Shown: positions 47,740 to 59,433 of the stretch, one piece after another
Layout of the letters: each line of letters starts with the position of its first letter
How positions within the stretch are numbered: position 1 is the first letter of the stretch
Assembly: GCA_021018815.1 (NCBI GenBank)
Contig: JAITYX010000041.1
Location: 1,612,001-1,676,000 of the forward strand
Direction: 5' to 3'
DNA: 64,000 nt
Source: Talinum fruticosum
Lineage: Eukaryota > Streptophyta > Magnoliopsida > Caryophyllales > Talinaceae
The notes under the pieces: generated by a model
What the model was told of the DNA's origin: nothing
Database searches by the model: none
The model's input: only the letters and a program-made list of their open reading frames with translations
Program-made: the position numbers and the translations under genes

Positions 47740-48630
47740 ATGGCAACAAAACCTATGACCGATATGACCTCTACCGAAAAGTTGGTGGGGTCCAACTATG
47801 ACATTTGGCATCGGAGGGTTAAGTTCCTTCCGAATGAACATGAAATGCTAGATTTTTTATCGCCAAAATGTATCTCCCTCGTTACTAAGGATAAAGATGA
47901 CAATGATGTTGATACTAGTACTCGCACCGTATTAGAGAGATTTGAAAGCATATTAGGAGTGGTTTAAAAGGACCGCTCGACGCGGTATGCCTTATTGAAC
48001 CTTATGTATGATGACTTAATCGGTGAGTTCCAGAACTATCCCACTGCTAAAGACATGTGGGATCAGCTTAAGATTAAGTTTGGGCAAACTTCGCTACTAA
48101 GCTCCGTCAATTGCATCTTACGTGGATACAATACACTTTTTGGCCTCGAAGCATAGTATAATCAAACACATACGAACATTGAGTGCAATGGTTTGTAATC
48201 TTAAGGTCTGGAGGGATCGAGATCTCCGAGCGTGATCAAGTCATGAATGTGATTCGTGCTATTCCATCCGAGGATCCTTGGCAAACCTTTAAGACCCTTA
48301 TGGTGCATAGTGATCACCTCCAAACGGTGGACGATATTGTGCGTCTCTCGAAATTGAAGAGGATCGCATGAAGTCACATGCTCCTACTCCTATTCCTGCT
48401 GAATTAGTTTCTAAAGGAAACAAACCTAAGGGCAACAAGTTTAAGCGAGGGACGAAGAAAAGTTCTCATCCTTCCAAGAAACCTCGGCCTACAGGTGGAA
48501 ATGCCAAGAAACATCATAAGGCTAAGGCCAACAAAGAGAAAGTTATGGCACGTGTGAAGTGTTATAATTGTGGAAAGAAGGGTCACTATGCTAGGGATTG
48601 TCCCAACCCTCAAAAGGTGACCCCTTCCAT
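47740..48630 (+). pseudogene. Gag of the 45.6-53.5 kb copia element
   Basis: From the ATG at 47740 the frame reads MATKPMTDMTSTEKLVGSNY with W at the usual next position (YDIWHRRV), then meets a stop at 47965. The gag core continues in other frames (MYDDLIGEFQNYPTAKDMWD about 48003-48062; GGIEISERDQVMNVIRAIPS about 48210-48270). A basic stretch leads into an intact CCHC zinc knuckle at 48560-48601, CYNCGKKGHYARDC. Stops and shifts make it non-functional. In life it would form the particle and bind element RNA. Confidence 0.85.
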
Positions 48631-50100
48631 TAAAGCCTCTGAATTATTTGTTTGTTCCCATGCATTAGTTGCTAACTCTCTTCCTAATTGGATTGTAGAC
48701 TCGGGAGCAAGCAAGCACATAGTTTAAGACCAAGCTGGGTTTGTAGAGTTTCACCCTTATCCGGTAGGCATACAAACCGTGATATTAGGAAATGGCACAA
48801 TTGAAGACGTTCTCGGTATCGGAACGTATCAGCTCAAGTTACGTGGAGGAAATAAGTTACTTCTATTAGATGCTCTCTACGCGCCTGGGGTGCAATGTTC
48901 CCTTGTTTCTTTTGTCTCCTTAGTTAAAGTAGGTTTTTAGTTTGCTTCAAAAGAAGATGGTTTAGAGATTTAATATGGTGGCAATCTGTTTGGCCATGCA
49001 TATTTTCAAAACAATTTCCCTGTTTTGGATTTAGATGTTTGCTATGATACTTCGCATTAGTTTTATTTGTTGATTCCAATTTTGAATCTATTAAATGGCG
49101 TGCTAGACTTGGTCATATTGGCCTAGATAGAATGACTAGACTAGCAAAAGAAGGTCTTCCGGCACCGGCTCACTAAGGTTAGGTTGCCTAGATGTGAGCC
49201 ATGCTTAGTTGGTAAGGTGACCAAGAAGCCTTTTGGTAAGGCTTCTAGGGTGTCACATCCCTTAGAACTTATTCACTCCGACATATGTGGACTTATGAAT
49301 GTCAAAGCACGTCATGGTGCTAGTTATTTCCTCACTTTGATAGACGACTATTCACGATATGGGTATGTGTACCTTTCATCACACCGTTATGAAGCTTTAG
49401 ATGTGTTCAAACGCTTCATAGTGGAAGTAGAAAATAAATTGGAGCGTAGAGTGAAATCTCTTCGCATCGATCGTGGTCGTGAATACCTTTCGATATGTTT
49501 AAAAAGTTTTGTGAGGAAAAGGGCATACACGGGTAATTTACGATTCCAGGCACTCCTCAACAAAATGGTGTTGCCGAGTGCTGGAATCGAACATTACTTG
49601 ACATGGTCAAGACAATGATGGCCCAAGCTAATTTGCCAATTAGTTTCTGGGGGATGCGTTGCTTGCGACAACTTACATCCTGAACCGAGTGCCTAGTAAG
49701 AGTATTTCAATCACTCCATACGAGTTATGGAATGGTAGAAAGCCCATATTGGACCATTTACGCCTGTGGGGTTCAGTTGGCTATGTGCACAACCCAACTC
49801 ATCAACATGGGAAAATTGGTCCTAGAGCTACCAAAATGGTGTTCATCGTGTATCTAGAAAATTCAAAAGCATATGTCATATATGGAGAATATCCAACTGG
49901 CGGCATGAAGGAAATAGAATCCCGAAATGTTGATTTTCTTGAGGAAGAGTTCCCAAGTATTGGTGAAATTAAGAAGGACTTAGAGTTTTATGAGTTATAA
50001 CAACTATCTCTCAGTGAGGGGGAGGATTTGTATACTCATCATGTCACCAAGGATAATAGTTTTCCACCGGACAATAGAGATCGTGGGAGAGGTCCTACCA
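48631..50100 (+). pseudogene. Protease and integrase of the 45.6-53.5 kb copia element
   Basis: The protease active-site motif is intact (WIVDSGASKHIV, ending 48724) but is followed at once by a TAA. Continuing pieces include LGNGTIEDVLGIGTYQLKLR and LLDALYAPGVQCSLVSFVSL (to about 48925). The integrase zinc-finger region ends in LPRCEPCLVGK-like sequence near 49200. The core follows: LIHSDICG and LIDDYSRYGYVYL (49265-49370), then RIDRGREYLS at the second catalytic aspartate (49465-49495). The final catalytic part is frameshifted near 49560. A second open piece (49659-50000) has YILNRVPSKSISITPYELW and the C-terminal integrase strands. Confidence 0.85.
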
Positions 50101-50394
50101 TCTCAAATGATGGAAATATGTCTACACAGGAGATCCAACAAGAGAATGAGGAACGTCCTCAATCTCCAATTCCTAACCATGAGTCAGTCCTCCTTCTCAG
50201 GAACCTTCATCCACATCCCAAGGGATTAGTGGGAGAGATTCTCCTATTACTTAGAGTCCCACACCTCAAAGGAAAAGGGGAGGGATCCTAAGCCTAGTCA
50301 GACAAGAGAGCCAAGTCCTAAAATTATTTGAAGGAGCGAGCGAGGAAAAGTTCCCCGACAATTTTTTCAAATCAAAGAGGATATCTTCTTTTGC

Positions 50395-51975
50395 ATGCCT
50401 TCGGAAATAGAAGAGCCAACCTCTTATGTAGAGGCTATAAATTCACCAAACCATACAGAATGGATGGAAGCCATGAGAAATGAGTTGGACTCAATGGCAA
50501 AGAATGAAGTTTGGGAACTGGTTGATCTTCCTCCCGGACATAAGGCCATTGGAAAAAGTGGATTTTCAAGGTTAAACGTCGAGCGGATGAATCAATTGAT
50601 AAGTTCAAGGCCCGATTAGTGGCGGAAGGTTTTACACAAGTTGAAGGTGTATATTATGAAGAGACTTTTTCTCCTGTGGTGAGAATGACCTCTATTCGCC
50701 TACTTCTAACCCTGGTTGCTCATTTGGACTTGGAGTTAGTCCATGTGGATGTAAAGACCGCCTTCCTCAATGGTAATCTAGAGGAGGAGATTTATATGGA
50801 TCAACCTATTGGTTTCATATCAAAAGGACAAGAGGACAAAGTTTGTCATCTTAAAAGATCTATATACGGTCTTAAACAGTCTTCTAGATCATGGTACTTT
50901 AGATTCCGTGATGCTATTACTTCGTATGGCTTAACCATGGTTTCAGAAGACCACTGTGTATATGTCAAGAGGACGACAGTAGGGATTATGTTCCTTACAT
51001 TGTATGTTGATGACATAATACCGGCTGGAAACAACCTGGAAATGATCAACGCTACTAAGAAGTGGTTGTCTTCTGTCTTTGAGATGAAAGACATGGGTGA
51101 AGCCAAGTATGTCCTTGGTGTGGAAATAATCAAGAACTGTTCTAAAAACATCTTGGTTTATGTTAGAAGGCATATATTGAAAAAGTCCTCGAATGTTTTT
51201 AGATGCAAAGTTCTAAACCCGTTGACACTCCAGCTTGATAAGGGTCTTACTTTGAGTCATGAGCAATGTCCTAAAACAGATAAAGAAAAGCAAAAATGAG
51301 TAGTGTTCCTTACGCTAGTGCGATAGGAAGCTTAATGTACGCCATGTTATGTACACGGCCTGACATTTGCCTCCCCGTTGGATTGGTTAGTCATTACCAA
51401 AACAACCCGGGACCTGCTCACCGGCAGTCTGTCAAAAGAATAGCGCGCTATCTTCGTAGAACTACCGACTTGGTAATTTGTTATCAAGGAAGGGACCTCA
51501 AATTGAGGGGATACTTAGATGCAAATTGGGATGGTGACCTGGACGAGTCCAAGTCAACCTCGGTATACGTTTTCACCCTTGGTGGGGAGCCATATCTTGG
51601 TGCAGTAAGAAGCAAGACCGCATAGCTCTGTCAGCTATGGAAGCGAAATATGTGGCTAGTTGCCTTGCCGCTTAGGAGGCAATCTGGCTAAGGAGTTTTC
51701 TCCAAGTTGTCAACCTTTCTACAAGAGTTGACGATCCTGTCTAGATGTGGTGCGATAACACTGCTGCTATTCAATATGCTAAGGATCCTAAGTTTCACAA
51801 GAAGGCTAAGCATATTAAAAGGCGTTATCACTTTGTGAGGGACGCTATAAAGTTGAAAGAGATTGTTGTCAATTATTTATCTACTAACAAGATGATCGCT
51901 TATCCTTTGACTAAACCGACTCCTAGAGATGTGTTCAAAACTCATATGATGAGTTTAGGTTTTCGTAGAGTTTAG
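50395..51975 (+). pseudogene. Reverse transcriptase and RNase H of the 45.6-53.5 kb copia element
   Basis: RT begins with EWMEAMRNELDSMAKNEVWE (50458-50517). After a frameshift it continues in a 226-codon piece (50619-51299) with VHVDVKTAFLNGNLEEEIYM, KRSIYGLKQSSRSWYFRF and an intact catalytic YVDD (about 51003-51014). RNase H spans 51296-51975 in pieces: ASAIGSLMYAMLCTRPDIC, YLDANWDGDLDESKSTSVYV, then after stops WCDNTAAIQYAKDPKFHKKA and HIKRRYHFVRD. The end is FKTHMMSLGFRRV and a stop at 51975. Several stops within RNase H and one main RT frameshift inactivate it. Confidence 0.9.
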
Positions 51976-52991
51976 TCATTTGAAATATCTTGTATTTTTG
52001 TTTTTTGGACATACATTTAGATGAACTTTTTCATTAAAATAAAGATTGGAGTTTCTTTTTCTTTGAATGTTCATAAATATTTTGGTTGCTTGATTTGGCA
52101 CATCCGAATGTCACTAGGCTTCGATTATCTTATCACACGGATAATCAACACTAATGCTTAAGTAGCGGTTAGGATGAGACAAAAATCATATTGGCACTAG
52201 GTGTGCAATATTGATTAATCTTTCGTACTCGAGATAGTATGAAAAATATACATGAATAGTCGCATTAGTAAGTTTAAGATGAGATTTAAGAAAAATCGAA
52301 TATAACACAACCTTATATTGAAGCCTTTAGCCGATTTAAGTGTCGGGATTACGTTTTGAGTGCACTAATGCAGTGACTCAAGTCGGTTTTTTGAGAAAAA
52401 CTTGGACTTGTAATTTGTATGATATAAAAGTGACAAGCTCACCTTAGTGGGAGTTATATCATAACACACATTTCATACTGTGTGTGATAAAAAGTCGGCC
52501 TTGTGGAGTGACAATAATTTCCCTTCCTTGTCACTCGTGTGATCCTGAAACATTACTGTTTCAAAACACAATTCCCTTTGACTTAAGACTATGATGTGAA
52601 ATCTAAGTTAGATGTTGCTACTTTAATGTACACTCGAAGAGTTATAGAAATATACAGCTCAGCTGAATCCATTAGGAAAGTAATCTTACCGAGATGTAAC
52701 ATCATGAGTGGCTAAGAAAAACCATTTCATATTCACCATATCAGCCCGGGCGATTATATTTGGAATATAATCATATGATATATCAGTAGGGCATAAAGGG
52801 ATTATAAATGCCATAGGTCACGTTTTGAATGGTTTGGGGCGTTGTCCTTATGAAAGTGTAATGTTAGTTAGATGGTGACTTAATATGACACTATTGATTA
52901 TTTTTGGTCGCACGATTCATTCCCGATATGAAACATGAGGAGATGTGAAGGATTAGAGATTTTTTTAAGGCCTACGTGGCCGAGTGGGAGC
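51976..52991 (+). other. 3' untranslated region of the 45.6-53.5 kb copia element
   Basis: About 1 kb without coding sequence between the RNase H stop and the 3' LTR. It ends in the polypurine tract GAGTGGGAGC (52982-52991). Confidence 0.7.
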
Positions 52992-53477
52992 TGTTGACCA
53001 AGGTTAATAAACGGCCACTTAGCCCCATAAGTTTCCACTTAATCAGTCTCCCACTTATCCGAGAAAAGTTCCTGGATAAGTGGGATGGTTAAGGAAGTTG
53101 AGATAGGCTCAACTTCCCAACTCCTAGAGATAGGAGCGAATGCTCCTATTTAATCTGGATATGGAATATCCATAAGAGCATGGGAGAAAAATGTACACAA
53201 CATATGTTGCTTCTCTCGCATTTTCTCTAGAAATCCTCATCTTTTTCTCACAGCTAGACCCACCATCCCGGGGGTCTTTGGGTTTGTGTCGTGGCTGCTT
53301 TCCGGCGACTCTAATAGCTACCGGTTATATCATTACGGGTGACACTGGTAGATCCGGATTTCGGAGTACAACCAGAATTGGTGTGTTCGTGACACGGGAA
53401 TTCGTTTGTGGGCTAAATAACGACAATCGATCTAATTGCTTCCGCATTACTAAGGTTAGTCCTTCTTTTTTCCTACA
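52992..53477 (+). repeat. 3' LTR of the 45.6-53.5 kb copia element
   Basis: 486 bp, TGTTGACC...CCTACA. It differs from the 5' LTR by many substitutions and a few small indels, so the insertion is not recent. Confidence 0.9.
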
Positions 53478-54134
53478 ATTTTATTTGGAAACAAGATAAT
53501 AAAACACTTAGCCTTCAAATACTCCAACAAGTGAACGATGGTTCCCTTTAGAAATGATAATGAACAATGAGTTGATGAGCACGTGTACTAAGGTGATCAC
53601 TCGAACAATAAACAATTAACAATGACTAGTATGGACATCTTTTGTCACCAAAATACTTGAAAACAATTGCACCTACGTACTCACACTTTAATTAAAGGTG
53701 GTAATTTTGATGAATGAATTGACATGCATTATACTTTTGTACAAGGGTTTGACTCTTGTGGGAGATAATTTCCTCACAAGTTATACCAAAATTTTAAGTG
53801 AGTTGTGTGCCTGAGTTATAAGTATGAGCTTAATATTCGTATCCCCATTATACCTTCAAACCTAACAAAAGTTATCGTTAAAATAAGAGTTTAATTAGAT
53901 AGCCACATTTATCCTTGAAAAAATAAAAACCTTAGTTAAATGACAAAACCGTCTCAATTCTTGTTGAGAAAGTTTAACTTCTCTCCAATAATTTGGAGGC
54001 TTTGACAGATACTATACGGCATTAATGACATCATATTTACGTCACCTAAAGAATACGATAAGCATGAAACCAAGCATATCCCAAACAGAAAACAAATTTC
54101 TTCTTTTAGGGGAAAAACAACACATGTTGTGTGA
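53478..54134. other. Upstream region of the second small-protein gene
   Basis: No gene. The part 53940-54100 aligns with 58210-58331 and 63170-63200 upstream of the third copy. Shared words include 'ttcttgttgagaaagttt', 'tctctccaataa' and 'ggaggctttgacagata'. At 54057-54090 it holds the uninterrupted 'gataagcatgaaaccaag' site into which a copia element inserted in the third copy. Confidence 0.7.
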
Positions 54135-54143
54135 CTATAAATA
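54135..54143 (+). promoter_or_regulatory. TATA box of the second small-protein gene
   Basis: CTATAAATA, about 100 bases before the ATG. It is in the same relative place as CTATAAATAAG at 63268 and is preceded in both by 'acaacacat-(t)gtgtgacta'. Confidence 0.65.
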
Positions 54144-54240
54144 TAGGAGTTGGCGAATCCAGATTAACACATCTAAGTGTCTCTTAGCTCTCTAGCTTCC
54201 CCCAAAAGAATCGAAGTCCAAACTAAAAGAGAAAGCTAAA

Positions 54241-54459
54241 ATGGCTACACTGTACATGGCTAGGTTCATAATGGAGGTTGCTCCTCCAAGAATCGTGTCG
54301 GCGACGAGAAGGGTTACAAAGATGCTGGACACCATTGTTGAGGAAGACAAAGAAGTTGGCGCGTTCGATATTAGCTGCTCGTCGTCATCGAAATGCAATC
54401 GTTGTCGAAGCTCTTCGAGTTTGACATCATCCATCATAGCCAGGCCTCTTGCGAATTAG
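54241..54459 (+). CDS. Small plant protein of unknown function, copy 2 (72 aa)
   Basis: An intact single-exon frame of 72 residues. It starts MATLYMARFIMEVAPPRIVS, continues with a basic helix-like stretch (RRVTKMLDTIVEEDKEV), then a serine-rich tail with a C-x2-C pair (KCNRC). There is no signal peptide and no recognised domain. The start is chosen because the copy at 63385 shares this ATG, the residues after it, the TATA box and the leader. The first 40 residues differ from copy 3 at few positions, and about as many changes are silent as alter a residue; with more replacement sites available, that suggests selection on the N-terminal half. The tail is divergent. Copy 2 lacks one arginine of the RRR run. 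I recall similar small unnamed plant proteins but cannot name a family. Function unknown. Confidence 0.7.
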   Translation: MATLYMARFIMEVAPPRIVSATRRVTKMLDTIVEEDKEVGAFDISCSSSSKCNRCRSSSSLTSSIIARPLAN

Positions 54460-55380
54460 ATGATCAGGGATGGAGATGCTGTGTTTATGCTCCTGTTTTT
54501 AAGGAGGAAGAATAACAAGGAGATGGTGATCAATGAGAAGTAGTGACCAGATGTAGTTATAATAGTAGTAGTATTTGCTGGTTTTTACTGTTTTTTTTGG
54601 GTTTGGGTTTATTATTTCTTCCACACCATCTTCTATTTTTGGAGGCCTTTTTCTGTGGAATGTGATTAGTGTACCAACAAGTATTAACTGTGAACGGTCT
54701 AATGCCTCATAATAGAGGTATATTGTTTCTGACTTGATGATGAACTGGTAATTCTAAGGAAATACATTAATTTCAGACAAGTGGTTGAGCATTTTCGTTC
54801 TAAGTGACAAGTTGGAGGTTTAAACTTCATTGCCTGTGGATGTTTTTATCCATTTTCCCTCTTGAATGTAGGCTTTTCATCTAACAATAACAAAATAACC
54901 GCTGATCAGTCCTGTCAGTCCAAATGTTGTCATTTTTCCAGTTTGTGAAATATATATTTCAATTTTGATTAATTACCAATAAATCAAATGCCCAAAACTA
55001 GTTGAACCAAATTGATAATTGAAAAATTGTGTTTGGTTTAGTTTTTAGAAGATTTGTTCGGTTACTGGTTTTTTTTCATTTGGTTTTTTGATTTTGCGGG
55101 TTTGGCTCTTTTCACATCCCAGCCTTGGATTCTACTTATTATTCAAATCAATGATGTCAAATTTTGTCTTAACATCATTCACCTCATAGTAGGGGTGTGC
55201 ACAAAAATAAAAATTGAAAAATCGATCCCAAAAAGCAGTTAATCGGACATATTTTTCTTAAAGAATTGGTTCAGTTAATCGAACTAAAAATTATTTTCAG
55301 TTCACGGTTCGATTTCAGTTCAAAGATATGAAAAAATGGAGTATAAATAGCCTCTTATACTAAACCCTAGCTGCTCGTCT
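54460..55380. other. 3' region of the second small-protein gene and AT-rich DNA
   Basis: The 3' untranslated region includes 'ttattatttcttccacacc' (54610-54628), which recurs near 63978 after copy 3. Beyond 54900 the sequence is AT-rich with 'ggttcagttaatcgaac'-type words and a 'taggggtgtgcac' start near 55190 suggesting an old hAT-type MITE. No gene. Confidence 0.5.
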
Positions 55381-55414
55381 TTCAATCTTCTCATGCAAGA
55401 CCCGTCTTCCTCGC

Positions 55415-55650
55415 CCACCTCTCTCTCTCTCTCTCTCTCCCCTCTCTCTTACTCTCTCCTCTCGACGGACCCTCCCCGCTGGCACTTGCGATGGCCCCTC
55501 CTCCTCTCCCACCTCTCTCTCTCCTCTCTCTTGCTCTCTCCCATCGACGGACCTTTCCTCGCCGGCGTTTGCGGTGGTTCCTCTCTCGTCTTCCACCTCT
55601 CGTCTCTCCTCTCTCTTACTCTCTCCCGTCGACGGACCTTCCCGAGTGCC
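55415..55650 (+). repeat. Pyrimidine-rich tandem repeat (about three units)
   Basis: Three imperfect units of roughly 75-100 bases, each with 'cacctctc(t)ctctcctctct', 'actctctcc' and 'tcgacggacc-tcc'. Open frames of up to 98 codons on both strands are translations of the repeat. Confidence 0.8.
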
Positions 55651-55992
55651 TCCCGACAGATTTGACCTTCCCCAGTACCAACGTTCATGGTGGTTGCTTC
55701 ATTCTCGACAGCATCTAGTGGTTGTGTCCGACCTTCGACCTTCAAGAGGTTCTCTTTGGAGGTTTTAGTTTAGCCTCTTTCTTTATTGTATGCTTCTTCA
55801 GCCTTGAAGAGGTTCTCAATTTGAAATCTTCCTTCGTTGTCAGCAAATTACAATTTTGATTTAACCTTAGCATCCGTAATTGATTGTTTTTCTTGTGATT
55901 TAGTTGTTAATTTTTTATTTTTACTTTGACTTTTGAATTAATGATTTTCTTTTATCGCGATACACATTTTAATTTACTTTTACTTTTTAATA

Positions 55993-56252
55993 CTCCTTCC
56001 GTTTCAAAATACATGTTACTTTAACTAACTTTTTTCGTTTCATAATACTTGTTACTTTACGGTTCCAATAACATATTAATTATTAGTTTACCAACTTTGT
56101 CCTTATTAATTCCTTCGTTTCTTTTTTTTATTTATTTATTTCATTTGTAATAAAATATAAGGGCAACTTAGTCTAAAATTTGTCATGAATTTTATATTTT
56201 CTTGAAATTCATACATAACTTTAAAACGATATGTATTTTGAATCGGAGAAAG
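55993..56252. mobile_element. Stowaway-type MITE
   Basis: The ends CTCCTTCCGTTTCAAAATAC and, at the right, GTATTTTGAATCGGAGAAAG are inverted. They are flanked by TA (55991-55992 and 56253-56254), the target of Tc1/mariner-type Stowaway elements. Length 260 bp, no coding capacity. Confidence 0.85.
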
Positions 56253-56254
56253 TA

Positions 56255-57055
56255 ATTAACTATCCTGAAATTTGTTTTACTAGGTACCCGAGATTTTCAA
56301 GGGATTTATCACTAGCAGGCATGCCTTAATCTTTATTATTAGAACGCACCTCAAAGTTAATTTCTTTATCTGGACATGTTAAACTTGATACTATCATAAG
56401 GCAAAGTTTCATTGTTAATATATAATAAATTTCCTTGAATTGTTTATAAGAATGGGGCAAAGTGACAAATAACAAAGTACAAATAAATGTCACCCTTACG
56501 CGATGGATAAGGCTATCATAATTTGTTATTTATGGAATCTTTTTATGTAGAATTGTTTCATAAAAGTAGCGTTTATATAAGGTATGCATTTAATTATATT
56601 TTAAATGATTAATTTATATGAAATTATGTACCATAAATTAAATAATTGAATTGAGCCAAATTGTTCGCATTCAAACATTACCGTTTATATATTTTTTTCA
56701 CAATTTGTGAAAGTTAGAGAGAATCAATGTATAAGTGTTGCTTCAAAATGAAAAACATATGATTATATGAGTAACGCATATATAATAAACATATAAGATT
56801 ACTTGATTACATAAATGTCTATCTTAGGTGAAATTAATATAATACTATATTTTAATAAAACAAATGACTTTTTAATTACACATGTATAAAGTAATTAGTA
56901 AAAATGTAATAAAACGACATTACATTGATCATTATGAGATGAAAATTACAAAATTTACAAATAACAACAATGTCTGATTTAAATAAGACCGCAACTAAAG
57001 TTATTTTAATTATTTAAAATTGAACTTTAAGGTCATATTATTATCAATACAATTG
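56255..57055. other. Intergenic stretch, no gene seen
   Basis: AT-rich DNA without recognisable features. Confidence 0.6.
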
Positions 57056-57059
57056 AGTT

Positions 57060-57320
57060 ATATTATAAGGGAACTTACCCTCTCAAAAGCAACAAATTAT
57101 AGAAAAACAAAGAGAGGCCTACCAAAGGAATAGAAGGGAAGGTAGAAAGGGTAACCACGTGACCAATTTGAAGTGGATGAGGCTAAGAAGTTCCGGCAAT
57201 TCGATCGTTTGTTGGCTAAATATATGTCACTGCCTCCCTTTCGACTTGTACTTCTCACTGCTATTAATACCTAAAAGTTGAGTGCTTTGGCTTATTCGAT
57301 GGATTTATCAGACTTATATT
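57060..57320 (+). promoter_or_regulatory. Shared upstream segment with G-box, unit 3
   Basis: Aligns with 41780-42090 and 40780-41030. CACGTG lies at 57156-57161 inside the phrase 'accacgtgaccaa', conserved with unit 2. With the copia insertion removed it would lie about 1.4 kb before the gene at 63385. Confidence 0.5.
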
Positions 57321-57329
57321 AATATGACA

Positions 57330-58326
57330 CCAATTATTGCATAGATTTTTTTCGAAAAAGTAAAATACTTAATAGTAGGGCGTATCCCGCCCCTCCCCCC
57401 AAAAAAACAAAAAAAAAGTTATTTGAACATATGTGAATTTTGGATGAGGTATTGCCGTCTTACATTGGCAAGTACTGGTGTGTGAGTCGATCTCCTACTT
57501 CATTACCTTCTATTTGACGAAGTGATCGAGTACATTAGTTTTGTATACAATCATATAAATTTTCACAGTCTCAAACTTTTTAAAAATATAAAATATAAAA
57601 ACTTTCTTTTAAGATTGAGTCGGAACAAGCATACACTTACTAAACCAAATAGGTATTGGTTTAATGACGACCATTCACTAATTTCATGTTATCCAATAGG
57701 TTTGAATTTTGGAGGAGCCAATTTATTTATAAGTTTTGCAAATGAGTTAGAATGAGTTGTAAGTTTGAATTTTAAGTTTATACTTGATATCTCTATCTCC
57801 TTTAGGCCTTGAGCCTAACTAAAAGTACTCTTATAATAGGGGTCCAATTGAATAACCCATATTTACCGTTACAAAAAAAAAAAAAAAACACACTTACTAA
57901 AATTACCATTGATTATTATACATTAATTTCATGTATGACTCTAATGAAATGATAGATATTGGCCTGCATCAAACTAAATTTTACAAGGACAGATTAAGCC
58001 ATGCCTTAACCAAAAAGTATCTGTTTTGACTAAAAATAACATAAAAAAATACTAATATATTGTGATTAGTTCATTTTAATTTTTATCGTTAAAATTTGGT
58101 ATTTTGGTGGCGATATCTTTTATCTAATTAAACTATATCATATTATTATCAATTTAGTATATAAATTTTATTAGTATATTTAATGTTTGTACACCTCAAT
58201 CAGATGAGAAAATTGTCTTACTTCTTGTTGAGAAAGTTTTATTTCTCTCCAATAAGTTGGAGGCTTTGACAGATAGATACCGGACGCAATAATGACATTA
58301 TATTTTTATTTCAAATAAAGAATATG
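57330..58326. other. Upstream region of the third small-protein gene
   Basis: No gene is recognised. A 77-codon frame at 57522-57755 lacks motifs. The end (58210-58331) matches sequence upstream of the second gene copy. Confidence 0.5.
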
Positions 58327-58331
58327 ATAAG

Positions 58332-58497
58332 TATTAGATATAATTATGGAAATAATTTTATTCTTGTATTATCCTTTATCACTTAGTTTAGGATATTGTA
58401 AATATCATTTCCTTGATTTTAGCCTAAACTCTCTCTTGTACTTGGTATAAGTATTCTTGTATTATCATCAATGAAATCAAGGGATTACATTCTATCA
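58332..58497 (+). repeat. 5' LTR of the Ale-like element
   Basis: 166 bp, from TATTAGATATAATTATGG to ACATTCTATCA. Confidence 0.9.
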
Positions 58498-58509
58498 TGG
58501 TATCGAAAC
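58498..58509 (+). other. Primer-binding site of the Ale-like element
   Basis: TGGTATCGAAAC, matching the initiator-methionine tRNA complement in its first seven bases. Confidence 0.75.
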
Positions 58510-58621
58510 CCTAACGATCCTCGCTTAGCCCCCACCTCCCGTGTCCCTCCCTCACGGCCACATCCCTTCCAGCAGACATCACTCTCGGCGTCCCTCTCCC
58601 TCCTTCGGCCTCACCCTTCCC

Positions 58622-59433
58622 ATGGCTCCTCTTTCCTTTCACCCCGCTCTTGCAGTAGTCAATAACATCAAAAATTTCATCCCGATTACTCTTGAAATTA
58701 AAAAGTGCAATACTCTTCTTGGGCCGAATTATTTAAGATTCACCTGTCGCGTCTACCAAGTCCTTGATCACATCCTTCCCTACACTACCGATCCTACCTC
58801 CTCTTCCCTAGACTCGACACTGCCGAAGCCGACATCGTTGATCCCAATCTCCGGTCCCGTCTTGATGCCATCGTTCTCCAATGGATTTATGGCACCATAT
58901 CTCACGATCTCCTCACCACCATCATTGAACCCAGTACCACTACTCAAAACGCGTGGGACCGATTAGCCAATATTTTCCAAGACAATAAGTCTTCTCGAGC
59001 CTCGTACTTGGAAAACCAATTTAGTCAAGTTCGTCTTGACAATTTTTCCAATGTCTCTGCCTACTGCCAAGAGTTAAAAATGATTGCCGACCAACTCTCC
59101 AATGTTGATGTCCCGGTCTCTCAACAACGGCTTGTTCTCCAACTTATTGCGGGATTAAATGACAATTATGACAATATTGCTACCCTTCTTCAACAAACTA
59201 ATCCTCTTCCCACTTTCTATGAAGCCCGGTCTCGCCTCATTCTTGAAGAAACCCGAAAAGCTAAACAACTCGCGGCCGTTCAATCTTCCAATACCGCTCT
59301 CCTCACCACCACCCCTCCAACCACCTTACCTCCTTCCCATCCTTCGGATTCCTCCACCACTTATCGGAACACTTCCCGCCAACATTATCGTGGTCGTGGC
59401 GGCTTCCCGCAATGCAGCAGTAGTACCGAGTAG
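58622..59433 (+). pseudogene. Gag of the Ale-like element
   Basis: The ATG at 58622 opens MAPLSFHPALAVVNNIKNFI, the usual gag start of this lineage. A one-base loss near 58716 and a one-base gain near 58750 offset each other around the conserved WAELFKIH segment. A further shift near 58800-58860 leads into DAIVLQWIYGTIS and the long open piece 59008-59433 (ENQFSQVRLDNFSNVSAYCQ; LVLQLIAGLNDNYDNIATLL; RLILEETRKAKQ). It ends in a glycine/arginine-rich tail and a stop. No CCHC zinc knuckle is seen, as in relatives I recall. Confidence 0.85.

Larger units (their letters stand above)
45584..53477 (+). mobile_element. Ty1/copia retrotransposon, full length but degenerate
   Basis: A 7.9 kb element with direct LTRs (TGTTGACC...CCTACA) and an exact 5 bp duplication, ATTTT (45579-45583 and 53478-53482). 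The order is primer site, a long leader (1.6 kb), gag with intact CCHC, protease, integrase, RT, RNase H, a 1 kb 3' untranslated region, and a polypurine tract. The integrase-before-RT order makes it copia; I do not assign a lineage. In-frame stops and frameshifts occur in every domain. Confidence 0.9.

Noticed and set aside
54900..55335. Possible hAT-type MITE ('taggggtgtgcac' and 'ggttcagttaatcgaac' words)
   Set aside because: Matching termini and an 8 bp duplication could not be found by eye.
55360..55768. Several overlapping frames of 64-98 codons on both strands
   Set aside because: They fall on a CT-rich tandem repeat, and both strands are open because of composition.
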